Shown piece by piece: positions 28,010 to 37,733 of a DNA stretch of 64,000 bases. The stretch is from Methylomonas sp. 11b (GTDB taxonomy: Bacteria; Pseudomonadota; Gammaproteobacteria; Methylococcales; Methylomonadaceae): assembly GCF_000515215.1 (NCBI RefSeq), contig NZ_KI911557.1, forward strand, positions 4,397,741 through 4,461,740, given 5' to 3'. Position numbers and translations under genes: made by a program. Within the stretch, counting starts at the first letter, position 1. Every line of letters begins with the position of its first letter. The notes beneath the pieces were generated by a model, which searched no databases, was not told the DNA's origin, and worked only from the letters and a program-made list of their open reading frames with translations.

Positions 28010-28390
28010 TTAATTGCTGGGGCGGAAGGCTTTGCCGTACGTAGTTTCAGCGTTGAAATTGTCCCAAACATATAAAGGATAGACGATAGGCTGCGTGGGG
28101 ATTGGCGAGGAAACCAAATCCAGCACACCGACGCCGATTCTCCCGCCCATGTTCAATAATCCTTTAAATGTACCGCCGATAAAGCCGTAAATAACATTGC
28201 TTTGATTGTTGATTAAAATAATGTTTTTCGGTATTTCCAGAGAAGATGTCGCTATGTTCGCCAAGCCGGTGGTCAATTTTCGCCCGAAGGTTGCGCCGTA
28301 GGTTTCGGCCTCTTCCGCCTGGGTTGGCAAGCTGGTCAATAGGAAGGCTGCCAATAAAACAGTGGCCAGGGTGCGGGTATTTCGTTTCAT
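28010..28390 (-). CDS. Exosortase system-associated protein (TIGR04073-like)
   Basis: A 126-residue secreted protein. A signal peptide (RTLATVLLAAFLLTSLPTQA) is followed by YGATFGRKLTTGLANIATSS, LEIPKNI and a Gly-rich region (GFIGGTFKGLLNMGGRIGVG), then PTQPIVYPLYVWDNF. This is the pattern of the TIGR04073 family, found in genomes with exosortase/PEP-CTERM systems; its function is unknown. It is the only sign here, outside the exopolysaccharide island and the PEP-CTERM gene, of an exosortase-linked envelope system. Confidence 0.75.
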   Translation of the reverse strand: MKRNTRTLATVLLAAFLLTSLPTQAEEAETYGATFGRKLTTGLANIATSSLEIPKNIILINNQSNVIYGFIGGTFKGLLNMGGRIGVGVLDLVSSPIPTQPIVYPLYVWDNFNAETTYGKAFRPSN

Positions 28391-28425
28391 GACTTATCCT
28401 GTATATTAGAACGGATGTAAGATCT

Positions 28426-28458
28426 GCTGGCCGAGCCGGATTAACCGGCTCGGCCAGC
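28426..28458 (-). terminator. Strong hairpin between tex and the TIGR04073-like gene
   Basis: Perfect 14-bp arms (GCTGGCCGAGCCGG / CCGGCTCGGCCAGC) with a 5-base loop lie 34 bases downstream of the tex stop. There is no long T-run, so a terminator or mRNA-stabilising hairpin are both possible. Confidence 0.55.
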
Positions 28459-28492
28459 ATTCTCTAAAAAGTATAGCAGAGCCCTGAACTGT

Positions 28493-30769
28493 TTACTTTT
28501 TCAATGCCTTGGCAAATGCATTGCTCATACTGTTTTGTAGCACGGGTTGCGGTTTAGGCTTATGAGCTGTTTTTTGCGGCTTTTCTTTTGGAACAATATC
28601 GCTGGCGTCGACGTTTTTCCGCATGCTCAGAGATATACGCTGGCGTGCCACATCGACTTCCAATACGCGTACTTTTACCATATCGCCGGTTTTTACCACG
28701 CTACGCGGGTCCTTGACAAAGTCGTCCGCCAAATGCGAGATATGCACTAAGCCGTCTTGGTGTACGCCAATATCGACAAAAGCACCGAAATTGGCGACGT
28801 TGGTCACGACGCCATCTAGTGTCATGCCGGGTTCTAGATCGGTAATTTTTTCGACCCCATCCTTGAATTGTACGCTTTTAAACTCCGGGCGTGGGTCGCG
28901 GCCTGGCTTTTCCAACTCCTGCAAAATATCCGAGACGGTGGGAACGCCAAAATTTGCGTTGGCATAGTTTGCCGGATTCAGGCTGCGTAAAAATTGGCTT
29001 TGACCGATCAAGTCGCGGATTGACTTGCCGGTATCATCAAGGATTGCATTGACCACGGGGTAGGCTTCCGGATGAACGGACGAGGCGTCAAGCGGGTTGT
29101 CGCCGGTCATGATTCTGAGAAAGCCGGCGGCTTGTTCGAACGCTTTATCGCCCAGGCGCGGTACTTTTTTTAGTTGATTGCGGTTCGCAAACGGGCCATT
29201 GGCATCGCGAAACGCAACAATGTTTTCACTGATGCTACTGCTTAGTCCGGATACCTGTTTAAGCAAAGCTACCGATGCTGTATTTACGTCTACGCCGACC
29301 GCGTTCACGCAATCTTCTACCACGGTATCGAGCATACGAGCCAGTTGCACTTGGTTGACATCATGTTGATATTGGCCAACCCCTATTGATTTTGGATCGA
29401 TTTTTACCAGCTCGGCCAATGGGTCTTGTAGTCTGCGTGCTATCGATACCGCACCGCGTAACGATACGTCGAGATCTGGAAACTCCTTGGCGGCCAATTC
29501 GGATGCTGAATACACCGACGCGCCAGCTTCGGAAACGGTGATTTTCTGAAAATACAGTTCTTTATGTTGCTTCATTAAGTCTGCAACCAATTGATCCGTT
29601 TCCCGAGAAGCAGTGCCGTTACCGATACTAACCAGCTGTACTTGGTGCTGCTTAATCAATTTAGCCAGAACCGCTATCGATTGATCCCACTGGTTTTTAG
29701 GTTGATGCGGGTAAATGGTTTCCGTCGCTAACAATTTGCCGGTGGGGTCAACAACAGCTACTTTGACGCCAGTGCGAATGCCGGGATCGAGGCCCATGGT
29801 TGCTTTCGGGCCGGCTGGCGCCGCCAACATCAAGTCACGCAAATTGCTGGCAAACACACGAATGGCTTCCTGTTCGGCTGCTTCACGCAGTCGTAACTTT
29901 AGATCCATGTCGATACGGGTAAACAGCTTGATCTTCCAGGCAAAGCGAGCGGTTTCGGCTAGCCAAGCATCGGCGGGTTTTGCTGTGTCTTTCACTTGCA
30001 GGCGTTGGCTGACGAACTGGGCGAATAACTGATGTTCTTCCTGATCCAATTCTGCCGGTTTCAGGGTTAAAGACAGTAAATCTTCGTTACGGCCGCGGAA
30101 TAGGGCCAAGGCTCTATGTGATGGAATCTTGTTGATCGCTTCGCTGTAGTCGAAATAATCCTTGAATTTTGCTGCCTCTGCTTCTTTGCCGGTCGCGACG
30201 CTAGAGTGCAGGATACCTTTATTCCAAACACGTTCACGCAACTCTGTTAGTAGTTCGGCATCTTCCGAAATGCGTTCCATGATGATCTGTCGAGCGCCGT
30301 CCAGGGCTGCTGCGACATCAGCGACACCTTTTTCAGCATCGATGTAGTTAATTGCAATTTGTTCGGGAATTGCGCTGCGATTATCAAGAATGGCGTCGGC
30401 TAATGGTTCCAGGCCGGCTTCGCGAGCAATTTGCGCTTTGGTGCGGCGCTTGGGCTTATACGGGAGATATAGATCTTCGAGCAGTGTTTTGGTGTCGGCG
30501 TCGAGTATTGCTCTTTCCAGTTCCGGCGTAAGCTTTCCTTGCGAGCGAATGGTATCGAGAATTGAGTCGCGGCGGCTGTTAAGCTCCCGCAGATATATCA
30601 ATCTTTCCTCGAGGTTTCGCAATTGCGTGTCGTCTAAGCCGCCAGTTACTTCTTTGCGATAACGAGCAATAAACGGCACTGTGGCGCCGTCGTCGAGCAG
30701 GGCTGCAGCGGCTGCAACTTGTTGCGGCTTGACTGAAAGTTCTTCGGCAATTCGTTGGATAACGTCCAT
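28493..30769 (-). CDS. tex: Tex family RNA-binding transcription accessory protein
   Basis: A 758-residue protein of the usual Tex length. The N-terminal helical region ([35 protein letters not shown]) is followed by a YqgF/RuvC-like domain ([16 protein letters not shown]), helix-hairpin-helix repeats ([36 protein letters not shown]) and a C-terminal S1 domain near residue 650-720 ([23 protein letters not shown]). Tex affects transcription and RNA decay; in several bacteria it influences stress tolerance and virulence gene expression. It has its own transcription unit here. Confidence 0.95.
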   Translation of the reverse strand: MDVIQRIAEELSVKPQQVAAAAALLDDGATVPFIARYRKEVTGGLDDTQLRNLEERLIYLRELNSRRDSILDTIRSQGKLTPELERAILDADTKTLLEDLYLPYKPKRRTKAQIAREAGLEPLADAILDNRSAIPEQIAINYIDAEKGVADVAAALDGARQIIMERISEDAELLTELRERVWNKGILHSSVATGKEAEAAKFKDYFDYSEAINKIPSHRALALFRGRNEDLLSLTLKPAELDQEEHQLFAQFVSQRLQVKDTAKPADAWLAETARFAWKIKLFTRIDMDLKLRLREAAEQEAIRVFASNLRDLMLAAPAGPKATMGLDPGIRTGVKVAVVDPTGKLLATETIYPHQPKNQWDQSIAVLAKLIKQHQVQLVSIGNGTASRETDQLVADLMKQHKELYFQKITVSEAGASVYSASELAAKEFPDLDVSLRGAVSIARRLQDPLAELVKIDPKSIGVGQYQHDVNQVQLARMLDTVVEDCVNAVGVDVNTASVALLKQVSGLSSSISENIVAFRDANGPFANRNQLKKVPRLGDKAFEQAAGFLRIMTGDNPLDASSVHPEAYPVVNAILDDTGKSIRDLIGQSQFLRSLNPANYANANFGVPTVSDILQELEKPGRDPRPEFKSVQFKDGVEKITDLEPGMTLDGVVTNVANFGAFVDIGVHQDGLVHISHLADDFVKDPRSVVKTGDMVKVRVLEVDVARQRISLSMRKNVDASDIVPKEKPQKTAHKPKPQPVLQNSMSNAFAKALKK

Positions 30770-30869
30770 CTTTTAGGTGAAATAGAATTGGTAAAAGGTT
30801 CAATTCTACATTAGGGCGGGTTCTTGAAAAAGCGAACTATCAGAAACGTAGTGAGAAACTTGCGGGCAT

Positions 30870-30903
30870 AAAAAAGGCGCCAACCGAAATTTCGGATGGC
30901 GCC
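30870..30903 (-). terminator. Rho-independent terminator after the small membrane protein gene
   Basis: On the minus strand, GGCGCCATCCGAAA pairs with TTTCGGTTGGCGCC and is followed by a run of T residues. It lies 18 bases after the stop codon of the 65-residue gene, so that gene is probably a single transcription unit. Confidence 0.88.
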
Positions 30904-30921
30904 TAAGTTGCTAAGCAAAAA

Positions 30922-31119
30922 TTATTTTGCTTGGCTTAAAACGTCATTGTTAAAGTCTTTGTGCTTTGCCAAAACTTGAGCTTCAGCTTGGGCAGAAGTT
31001 TCGCCGCCGTATTGAAGATGTTTGGTTTCGTCAGCTTTCAGCATAACGACGCCGGCAATAGCAATTGCAGTAACGACAGCAACTACAGTAAAGGTATTGT
31101 CTTTTTCTTGTTCAGCCAT
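30922..31119 (-). CDS. Small single-pass membrane protein of unknown function
   Basis: A 65-residue protein starting MAEQEKDNTFTVVAVV; the ATG is preceded by GAGG at a suitable distance, so the longer version with five extra residues is less likely. A single hydrophobic segment (FTVVAVVTAIAIAGVVMLKA) spans residues 9-28 and is followed by a charged, Ala/Gln-rich helix (AQAEAQVLAKHKDFNND). I do not recognise the family. The strong terminator, good RBS and compact monocistronic arrangement suggest a well-expressed product. It could be a small subunit of a membrane complex, but nothing in the neighbourhood shows which one. Confidence 0.6.
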   Translation of the reverse strand: MAEQEKDNTFTVVAVVTAIAIAGVVMLKADETKHLQYGGETSAQAEAQVLAKHKDFNNDVLSQAK

Positions 31120-31637
31120 TTTTATAATCCTCATCTTGTTGTTGTAATAATTAGCCCTAAAAGGGGCAACTCGAGTTGTATGTCGAAGTTAGTATTATTG
31201 TTGGTCGACGGTGCATTTTTTACACTCAAAACTGTTTTGTGTCAAAACAATATTTTTGCGATTAATCTTGCTGTTCTATGCTTATTTTTTATTTCTAATA
31301 AAATCAAATGATTACCGGATTCTTCTGATAGAAAGTCATCCTGTCTTCATGCGCTATAGTTGTTGAATATCTGATTCGGCGCGGCTTGTGACGCATAAAG
31401 TCAACAAACCCTAAGTCGATAATGCGGGGCATAAGTCGAGGAATGTCGTGGGGAATCCGCGTAGCTTGTCGGGGTGTTCGGCAATGCGATGAAGAAGGGG
31501 GGGCTGTAAACTCGGTCATCGCGCAGGTTGCATGATAGGATTGAGCTTTAAATCTGACAGCCTGTTTGTTCTCGCCGAGTGTGCTGTTCGAGCGGGTGGA
31601 ACGGGGAAAACAATCGTTAATTAACTAGGGGGTATTC
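31120..31637. other. 518-base intergenic region
   Basis: Lies between the divergent small membrane protein gene and the SirB2 gene. It must hold both promoters. A short hairpin (GCCCTaaaaGGGGC) is present about 30 bases before the minus-strand start codon. The only open frame, about 70 codons on the minus strand, has atypical composition and no family resemblance and is not called. Confidence 0.5.
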
Positions 31638-32000
31638 ATGCTTAAACATATACATCTTCTTTTCGTGGCAGTTTTGGTTATCAGTTTTATCGGTCGAGTG
31701 GCGCTCGCCGAATTAAAGCCAGCTCTGTTGGAGCAGAAATGGCTAAAAATTAGTCCGCACATTATTGCGAGTTTGGTCTTGTTGACTGGATTTGCCTTGG
31801 TTTTTCAAGGGGGTTGGTTATCAAGCGAATTTGCTTGGATTGTCGCCAAATTATTGATGTTGCTGGTTTACATAGGCTTGGGGATTTTGGCGATTCGCCA
31901 ATCGGGACGTACTCGCTGGTTGGCTTTCGGTGGTGCATTGTTTTGTCTGTATTACATCTCCAAGGTCGCTGTGACTAAACAAGTTTTTTTCTTTTTTTAA
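31638..32000 (+). CDS. SirB2-family membrane protein
   Basis: A 120-residue integral membrane protein with four predicted membrane segments (LLFVAVLVISFIGRVAL, IIASLVLLTGFALVF, WIVAKLLMLLVYIGLGILAI, ALFCLYYISKVAVTK). Family-type features are the KHIHLLFVAVLV start and the central KISPHIIASLVLLTG. SirB2 proteins are widespread in proteobacteria and of unclear function, named for a Salmonella gene thought to affect invasion gene expression. It is preceded by AGGGGG and is a solitary gene. Confidence 0.85.
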   Translation: MLKHIHLLFVAVLVISFIGRVALAELKPALLEQKWLKISPHIIASLVLLTGFALVFQGGWLSSEFAWIVAKLLMLLVYIGLGILAIRQSGRTRWLAFGGALFCLYYISKVAVTKQVFFFF

Positions 32001-32188
32001 GTGTTGGTTTATAAGTTGAGATTTATGCTGGAGGCCCTGTTTTTAGCAGTTTTAAGATAGTTTTGGCTGGCATAAAAATAGTTATTGACAATTTGTAAAA
32101 CCTGTAGGCTAACGAAAAAAGCTTGTCAAAGCGTTTTTATTCGGATAACCTCAAACCTCCTGTCAATACTCAACGTAAGGAGGGTAGG

Positions 32189-32593
32189 ATGCGAAAAACG
32201 AAATTGACGGCAATTTTATTGCTTTCAGCGAGTCTAGCGTCTTTTAGCTCTGTAGGTTTAGCGAAAACAGAAAGGAACGGTTTTCTTTCCCTTGAACAAA
32301 GCGGCGTCGCATCGTATTACAGCGACAAAATGCATGGTCAGCGGACAGCAAACGGTGAATTTTATGATAAAAACGCATTAACTGCGGCTCATGCGAGCCT
32401 GCCGTTTGGCTCTTTGGTGCGTGTCGTTAATCTTAGCAATAATCGTAGTGTGGAGTTGCGGATAAATAGCCGCGCTCACAAAGCCAATAAACGGTTGCTT
32501 GATGTGTCCAAAAGGGCAGCCAGCGAACTTGGTTTCATCCAAGCGGGCTTGGCGAAAATAAAACTCGAAGTACTGCGTGTAGGCGACGCCTAA
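32189..32593 (+). CDS. rlpA: RlpA-like septal ring protein with altered active site
   Basis: A 134-residue protein. The ATG after AAGGAGGG is preferred over a longer frame starting 66 bases upstream. A signal peptide (LTAILLLSASLASFSSVGLA) is followed by a single double-psi beta-barrel domain: GVASYYSDKMHGQRTANGEFYD, then LTAAHASLPFGSLVRVVNL. The Glu of TANGE is present, but the usual INDRGPF motif reads INSRAHK, so the second catalytic acidic residue of RlpA lytic transglycosylases is Ser here. There is no SPOR domain. It may bind rather than cleave peptidoglycan, or be non-functional. Confidence 0.82.
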   Translation: MRKTKLTAILLLSASLASFSSVGLAKTERNGFLSLEQSGVASYYSDKMHGQRTANGEFYDKNALTAAHASLPFGSLVRVVNLSNNRSVELRINSRAHKANKRLLDVSKRAASELGFIQAGLAKIKLEVLRVGDA

Positions 32594-32606
32594 GTTGTCT
32601 GTCACG

Positions 32607-32640
32607 ATGTAATCCGGTCTATCGGCCGGATTACATTTTA
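32607..32640. terminator. Bidirectional terminator between rlpA and purD
   Basis: ATGTAATCCGG and CCGGATTACAT form an 11-bp stem with an 8-base loop, followed by TTTTA on the plus strand. It lies between convergent genes and can serve both. Confidence 0.7.
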
Positions 32641-32662
32641 CCTACCTTATTCTGAAGCCTTG

Positions 32663-33949
32663 TTAAATGGTTTCTGATCTAATCGCTTTAAAACCAATAT
32701 CCGTTCGAAAATACACATCCTGCCAGTCGATATGTCGGCATAGCTCGTAGGCTTTTTGTTGAGCTTGAGCGATGCTGTCGCCTAACGCGCAGGCGCACAA
32801 TACTCGGCCGCCCGCAGTGACTACTTGGTCGCCGACTTGTATGGTGCCGGCATGAAATACTTTGTATTCGCTGCTGATATCGTTTGGCAAGCCGCTGATC
32901 GGATGGCCTTTGGCATACTCGTCGGGGTAGCCGCCCGCTGCCAGCACCACACCCAATGAGGGGCGTTCGTCCCACTCTGTAGCCGTCTGATCAAGATTTT
33001 TGTCTATGGCCGCCAGACAAAGCTCAACTAAATCGCTTTTTAAACGCATCATAATCGGTTGCGTTTCCGGGTCGCCAAAGCGGCAGTTATATTCCAATAC
33101 TTTGATACTACCGCTCTTACCTATCATCAGGCCGGCGTAGAGAAAGCCGGTATATTCGTTACCATCTTCCCGCATGCCTTGTAGGGTGGGCAAAATTACT
33201 TCATCCATGACACGTTGGTGGATCTCCGGCGTCACGACAGGTGCGGGAGAATAAGCCCCCATGCCTCCGGTATTGGGGCCTTGATCGCCGTTGTCGCGAG
33301 CCTTGTGATCCTGAGAGGTGGCCATGGCCAAGGCATGCAAACCGTCGGCGATGACGATAAAACTGGCTTCTTCGCCATCCAAAAATTCTTCAATTACTAC
33401 CCGATGCCCGGCCGTGCCAAACGTATTGCCGGATAGCATATCTTGGACGGCATCTATCGCCTGTTGTTCAGACTGGGCGACGACCACACCTTTACCGGCA
33501 GCCAAACCATCAGCTTTCACGACGATGGGGGCGCCATTTTCGCGGATATAAGCGATGGCCGGTTCGACTTCGGTAAAGCTTTTATATGCGGCTGTCGGGA
33601 TGTTGTGGCGGATCATAAAATCCTTGCAGAACGATTTAGAGCCCTCCAACTGCGCTGCTTGAGCCGTCGGCCCGAAGCACTTCAAACCTGCGGCGGAAAA
33701 TCGGTCGACTATGCCTTTAACTAAGGGTACCTCCGGTCCAATAATGGTTAGTTCTATGTTTCGGGCCTGGGCGAAACTCAGCAAACCTTCGATATCGTCG
33801 GCTTGAATATCGACATTGCTTATGCCGTGTTCCAGGGCAGTACCGGCGTTACCCGGCGCAACGTAGACGTTGTCGGCTTGTGCGGATTGCCTGACTTTCC
33901 AGGCCAAGGCATGTTCTCGGCCGCCACTACCTACGATCAAAATGTTCAT
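32663..33949 (-). CDS. purD: Phosphoribosylamine-glycine ligase
   Basis: This 428-residue enzyme of de novo purine synthesis joins glycine to phosphoribosylamine with ATP to make GAR. Family motifs are present: MNILIVGSGGREHALAWK, the ATP-grasp KADGLAAGKGVVVA, VIEEFLDGEEASF, GPNTGGMGAYSPAP and EYNCRFGDPETQP. The length is standard. It is the last gene of the dusB-fis-purH-purD block and ends before a bidirectional terminator. Confidence 0.97.
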   Translation of the reverse strand: MNILIVGSGGREHALAWKVRQSAQADNVYVAPGNAGTALEHGISNVDIQADDIEGLLSFAQARNIELTIIGPEVPLVKGIVDRFSAAGLKCFGPTAQAAQLEGSKSFCKDFMIRHNIPTAAYKSFTEVEPAIAYIRENGAPIVVKADGLAAGKGVVVAQSEQQAIDAVQDMLSGNTFGTAGHRVVIEEFLDGEEASFIVIADGLHALAMATSQDHKARDNGDQGPNTGGMGAYSPAPVVTPEIHQRVMDEVILPTLQGMREDGNEYTGFLYAGLMIGKSGSIKVLEYNCRFGDPETQPIMMRLKSDLVELCLAAIDKNLDQTATEWDERPSLGVVLAAGGYPDEYAKGHPISGLPNDISSEYKVFHAGTIQVGDQVVTAGGRVLCACALGDSIAQAQQKAYELCRHIDWQDVYFRTDIGFKAIRSETI

Positions 33950-33965
33950 ATTAGGTTGTCCCGTA

Positions 33966-35546
33966 TTAATGTCTGAAATGCCGCATGCCAGTCAATACCA
34001 TCGCAATATTGTGCTCGTCAGCCGCTGCGATCACTTCTGCGTCGCGCATCGAGCCGCCTGGATGGATTACCGCAGTTATGCCTGCCGCCGCTGCCGCGTC
34101 GATGCCGTCGCGGAATGGGAAGAAGGCGTCGGAGGCCATTACCGAGCCCGGCACGGTTAAGCCTTCATCGGCGGCCTTGATACCGGCGATTTTTGCCGAA
34201 TAGACCCGACTCATTTGGCCGGCGCCAATGCCGACGGTCTGGCCGTTTTTACCGTAAACGATGGCATTGGATTTGACGAATTTAGCGACTTTCCAGACGA
34301 ATAGTAGATCTGCCAATTCTTGTTCAGTCGGTGCGCGTTTGCTGACTATTTTCAAATCGGCAGCTCTAATCTTGCCGATGTCCTTCTCTTGAACTAACAA
34401 ACCGCCCGCGACGCGTTTAAACTCTAGGGCTGATTCATCGGTATTCGGCCAATAGCCAGTCTCCAGGACCCGGACGTTCTGCTTTTTGGCCAACGCCGCT
34501 TGCGCACCCGCTGATATGGCCGGCGCGATGATGACTTCGACGAACTGGCGTCCTGCGATTTCCGCCGCGGTATTTTCGTCCAATTCGCGGTTGAAAGCGA
34601 TGATGCCGCCAAAAGCAGAGGTCGGGTCGGTCGCGTACGCCAGATTGTAGGCGTCAAAAATGTCGCCGCTTACCGCGACACCGCAGGGATTGGCGTGCTT
34701 GACGATCACGCAGGCCGGTTGGTCGTTAAATGCTTTGACGCATTCCAATGCCGCATCGGCATCGGCAATATTATTGTAAGACAGTTCTTTGCCTTGCAAT
34801 TGCTTGGCGCTTGCGATGCTGCCAGCCGGTGGATTTTTTTCGCCATAAAAAGCTGCATTTTGATGCGGATTTTCGCCGTAACGCATGTTCTGTAGGCGAT
34901 GGAATTGCAGATTTAGAGTTTCCGGGAAATCACCGCCATCGAGGACTTTACTGAGGTAAGCGGCAATCATCGTATCGTAACGCGCGGTATGCTCGAAGCT
35001 CTTTAGCGCCAATTTAAAACGGGTATCGTGGCTTAGGGCGCTTGCATTAGCTTGTAACTCGGCCAAAATTTTCGGGTAATCGATAGGGTCGACAACGATA
35101 GCCACGTCGTTATGGTTCTTGGCTGCGCCGCGGATCATGCTTGGGCCGCCGATGTCGATATTTTCTATCGCGGTTTCCAGGTCGCAATCGGGTTTTGCGA
35201 CGGTTTGTTCGAACGGATACAAGTTCACCACCACCATATCGATGGCTTTGATGCCGTTCTCGGCCATCACTCCGTCATCAATGCCGCGCCGACCTAGAAT
35301 GCCGCCGTGAACTTTGGGATGCAGAGTTTTAACGCGGCCGTCCATCATTTCCGGGAAACCGGTGTAGTCGGATACTTCGGTAACGGCAATATTGTTTTCG
35401 GCTAGCAATTTAGCCGTGCCGCCGGTGGATAGTAGCTCGATGCCCAGGTGGTTTAGTTCTCGGCAAAACTCCAGAATACCGGTTTTGTCGGAGACGCTGA
35501 CCAGAGCGCGGGTCACTTTTTTACTTATGCCCAAAGGGGGATTCAT
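33966..35546 (-). CDS. purH: Bifunctional AICAR formyltransferase/IMP cyclohydrolase
   Basis: This 526-residue enzyme catalyses the last two steps of IMP synthesis. The N-terminal MGS-like cyclohydrolase domain has [21 protein letters not shown] and [14 protein letters not shown]; the C-terminal formyltransferase has [27 protein letters not shown] and [11 protein letters not shown]. Length is normal for the family. In the same direction 16 bases downstream comes purD, a common purHD operon. Confidence 0.97.
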   Translation of the reverse strand: MNPPLGISKKVTRALVSVSDKTGILEFCRELNHLGIELLSTGGTAKLLAENNIAVTEVSDYTGFPEMMDGRVKTLHPKVHGGILGRRGIDDGVMAENGIKAIDMVVVNLYPFEQTVAKPDCDLETAIENIDIGGPSMIRGAAKNHNDVAIVVDPIDYPKILAELQANASALSHDTRFKLALKSFEHTARYDTMIAAYLSKVLDGGDFPETLNLQFHRLQNMRYGENPHQNAAFYGEKNPPAGSIASAKQLQGKELSYNNIADADAALECVKAFNDQPACVIVKHANPCGVAVSGDIFDAYNLAYATDPTSAFGGIIAFNRELDENTAAEIAGRQFVEVIIAPAISAGAQAALAKKQNVRVLETGYWPNTDESALEFKRVAGGLLVQEKDIGKIRAADLKIVSKRAPTEQELADLLFVWKVAKFVKSNAIVYGKNGQTVGIGAGQMSRVYSAKIAGIKAADEGLTVPGSVMASDAFFPFRDGIDAAAAAGITAVIHPGGSMRDAEVIAAADEHNIAMVLTGMRHFRH

Positions 35547-35584
35547 GCAAACCTCAAAAAAGGGTAAAGAGAAGGGGGTGGAAA

Positions 35585-35848
35585 TTAACCTATGCCGTAA
35601 TGTTCAAGCTTTTTGCGTAAGGTGCTGCGGCTGAGGCCGAGGATAATCGCGGCTTTGCTTTGATTGTAATCGCAGTGTTTCAGTGTGGTTTCCAATAAAG
35701 GTCTTTCCACTTCTGCTAACACCAAATGATATAAGCCGCTGGAATCGTGCCCGTTTAGGTGGGCGAAATAGTCTTCGACGCAATGACGGACATGGTCAGA
35801 CAGCGTTTGCTCGCTGCCGGTGACTTTATGTGTAAGGTGTTTTCCCAT
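35585..35848 (-). CDS. fis: DNA-binding protein Fis
   Basis: An 87-residue Fis-family nucleoid protein. The C-terminal helix-turn-helix ([20 protein letters not shown], then [11 protein letters not shown]) is well conserved. The start codon directly follows the dusB stop with no intervening base, the classical dusB-fis arrangement of gammaproteobacteria. It bends DNA and regulates rRNA, growth-phase and recombination genes in E. coli. Confidence 0.93.
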   Translation of the reverse strand: MGKHLTHKVTGSEQTLSDHVRHCVEDYFAHLNGHDSSGLYHLVLAEVERPLLETTLKHCDYNQSKAAIILGLSRSTLRKKLEHYGIG

Positions 35849-36826
35849 CTAGGCGGCTCGTGGTGTCAGCAAATTGAAAGAGGCATTGACGAGCGCGAGT
35901 TGCCGCGCAGCGTGTTGGGCTTGGTTAATCGCAGTCTTTTGGTCGGCAGGCAGAGTGCCGAGATGATCGAAATACCAGCCGATGTGCTTGCGGGCGATTC
36001 TAACACCACTGTCGTTGCCATAAAAACTGTATAAATTTTCCAGATGTCGGTTAATGACGGCTTTGATGTCGGTCAAGCAAAGTGGTGAATATGTGGTGTT
36101 GCTGAGATGGGCGACTAGGTCGCTAAATATCCAGGGATTGCCTTGTGCAGCTCGCCCTATCATCACCGCATCGGCACCCGTGTATGCCAAGACCTGCCTG
36201 GCTTTGGCGGCGCTATCGATATCGCCGTTGGCGACAATCGGAATGCTGACGCTTTTTTTGATCTGTTTGATTGTGTCGTACTCGGCATTTCCGGTAAATT
36301 TGCAGGCTCGGCTGCGTCCGTGGATGGTGAGCGCTTGAATGCCGCAGCTCTCAGCAATCTTGGCGATGCTTGGCGCGTTTCTATTGGCTAAGTCCCAGCC
36401 CGTGCGAATCTTGAGGGTTACCGGAATTTCCACTGCATCAATCACCGCATCTAAAATTTTAGCCACTAATGACTCATTTTTCAGCAGCGCTGAACCCGCC
36501 GCCACCGAGCAAACTTTTTTTGCCGGGCAGCCCATATTGATGTCGATAATCTGCGCGCCTCGGTCTTGGTTTAATTTGGCCGCTTCAGCCATTTGCCGAG
36601 GATCGGTACCCAAAATTTGTACCGAGCGCAGGCTGATGTCGCCGTTGTAATCGAGCTTTTTCAGAGTGCGTGGGTGATGTTGCAAGCTGCGATTAGAAAT
36701 CACCATTTCCGACACAGTGAGGCCTGCTCCAAATTCGCTACAGATTTGCCGAAACGGCGCGTCTGTAATGCCCGCCATCGGTGCTAATAATACTTGGTTG
36801 GGAAGTTCGTAAGGGCCAATTCGCAT
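35849..36826 (-). CDS. dusB: tRNA-dihydrouridine synthase B
   Basis: An FMN enzyme of about 325 residues that reduces uridine in the D-loop of tRNA. The start is set at MRIGPYELPNQVLLAPMAG; an in-frame ATG twelve codons upstream adds an atypical extension. Motifs include NMGCPAKKVCSVAAGSALL with the catalytic Cys, VTLKIRTGWD, IHGRSRACKF and ADAVMIGRAAQGNPW. It is the first gene of the dusB-fis-purH-purD block; co-transcription with fis is very likely. Confidence 0.94.
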   Translation of the reverse strand: MRIGPYELPNQVLLAPMAGITDAPFRQICSEFGAGLTVSEMVISNRSLQHHPRTLKKLDYNGDISLRSVQILGTDPRQMAEAAKLNQDRGAQIIDINMGCPAKKVCSVAAGSALLKNESLVAKILDAVIDAVEIPVTLKIRTGWDLANRNAPSIAKIAESCGIQALTIHGRSRACKFTGNAEYDTIKQIKKSVSIPIVANGDIDSAAKARQVLAYTGADAVMIGRAAQGNPWIFSDLVAHLSNTTYSPLCLTDIKAVINRHLENLYSFYGNDSGVRIARKHIGWYFDHLGTLPADQKTAINQAQHAARQLALVNASFNLLTPRAA

Positions 36827-37108
36827 GAAAAGCCAAGCTAGTCGAAAAAGGCGGCAAATCATACCCGAAAACGCGCGGATTAACGACGGTTAGAGGAAAG
36901 TTCTTGAAAATCGTTGATGGCGTTGATTTGGGAGTAAGTCCTGATTATTAAGTTGGCTTTTAAATATTCTCTGACCATCCTTGCCGCGAAATCCGGGAAT
37001 GAAGCAGAAGCTTAAGCAATCGGAGAGATTTCCGGATTTGTTGAAGAGGATTGCATCGTTTGCCTGCGATGAAGTAGTCTTGGTGGAACAATTATGGAGT
37101 TCAATTAA

Positions 37109-37732
37109 ATGGATAAACAAAGCTCAAATACTGTTTGGCATCATGCCACGGTAACGCGTAGTCGCCGAGAGGCATTAAACGGGCATAAATCCGCTATTTT
37201 GTGGTTTACCGGCTTGTCCGGGGCCGGCAAGTCAACCTTGGCTCATGCCGTCGAAGAGCGTTTGCATCAATTAAAGTGTCGAACGTTTGTGTTGGATGGC
37301 GATAACGTTCGCCAAGGGTTATGTGGCGATCTGGGATTTAGTCATCAAGACCGGCAGGAGAATATCCGTAGAATTGCCGAAGTCGCCAAACTGATGCTGG
37401 AAGCCGGTACGATAACGTTAACTGCCTTTATTTCGCCCTTCCGGGCCGAACGGCAGTATGCGCGAAATTTGGTACCGCACGGCGATTTTATCGAAATTTA
37501 CTGCAACTGCGATTTGTCTGTGTGCGAACAGCGGGATGTAAAAGGCCTATACAAAAAAGCGCGGCAAGGCGATATCAAGCTATTCACCGGTATATCTTCG
37601 CCGTATGAAGTGCCGGAAAAACCCGATTTGATAATAGATACCGGGATTTATGAGTTGGAAATGTGTGTCGATCAAGTGATGAACATGCTCGAACTGCGTG
37701 GTGTTATCGCTCCTACTCAAAGAGAAATGTAA
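37109..37732 (+). CDS. cysC: Adenylylsulfate kinase
   Basis: A 207-residue APS kinase that makes PAPS from APS and ATP. The P-loop [19 protein letters not shown] is at about residues 33-50, followed by [19 protein letters not shown], the DRQENIRR motif and the [14 protein letters not shown] region with [15 protein letters not shown] near the end. PAPS could serve sulphate assimilation or sulphation of a sugar or polymer. It is not next to cysDN here but is followed at once by a DHH phosphoesterase. Confidence 0.95.
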   Translation: MDKQSSNTVWHHATVTRSRREALNGHKSAILWFTGLSGAGKSTLAHAVEERLHQLKCRTFVLDGDNVRQGLCGDLGFSHQDRQENIRRIAEVAKLMLEAGTITLTAFISPFRAERQYARNLVPHGDFIEIYCNCDLSVCEQRDVKGLYKKARQGDIKLFTGISSPYEVPEKPDLIIDTGIYELEMCVDQVMNMLELRGVIAPTQREM

Positions 37733-37733
37733 A

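Noticed and set aside
28547..30662. Several plus-strand frames opposite tex
   Set aside because: They are complements of a well conserved gene; Ser/Arg-rich shadow composition.
31304..31519. Minus-strand open frame of 71 codons in the sirB2 upstream region
   Set aside because: Arg/Pro/His-rich composition, no RBS, no family; probably chance.
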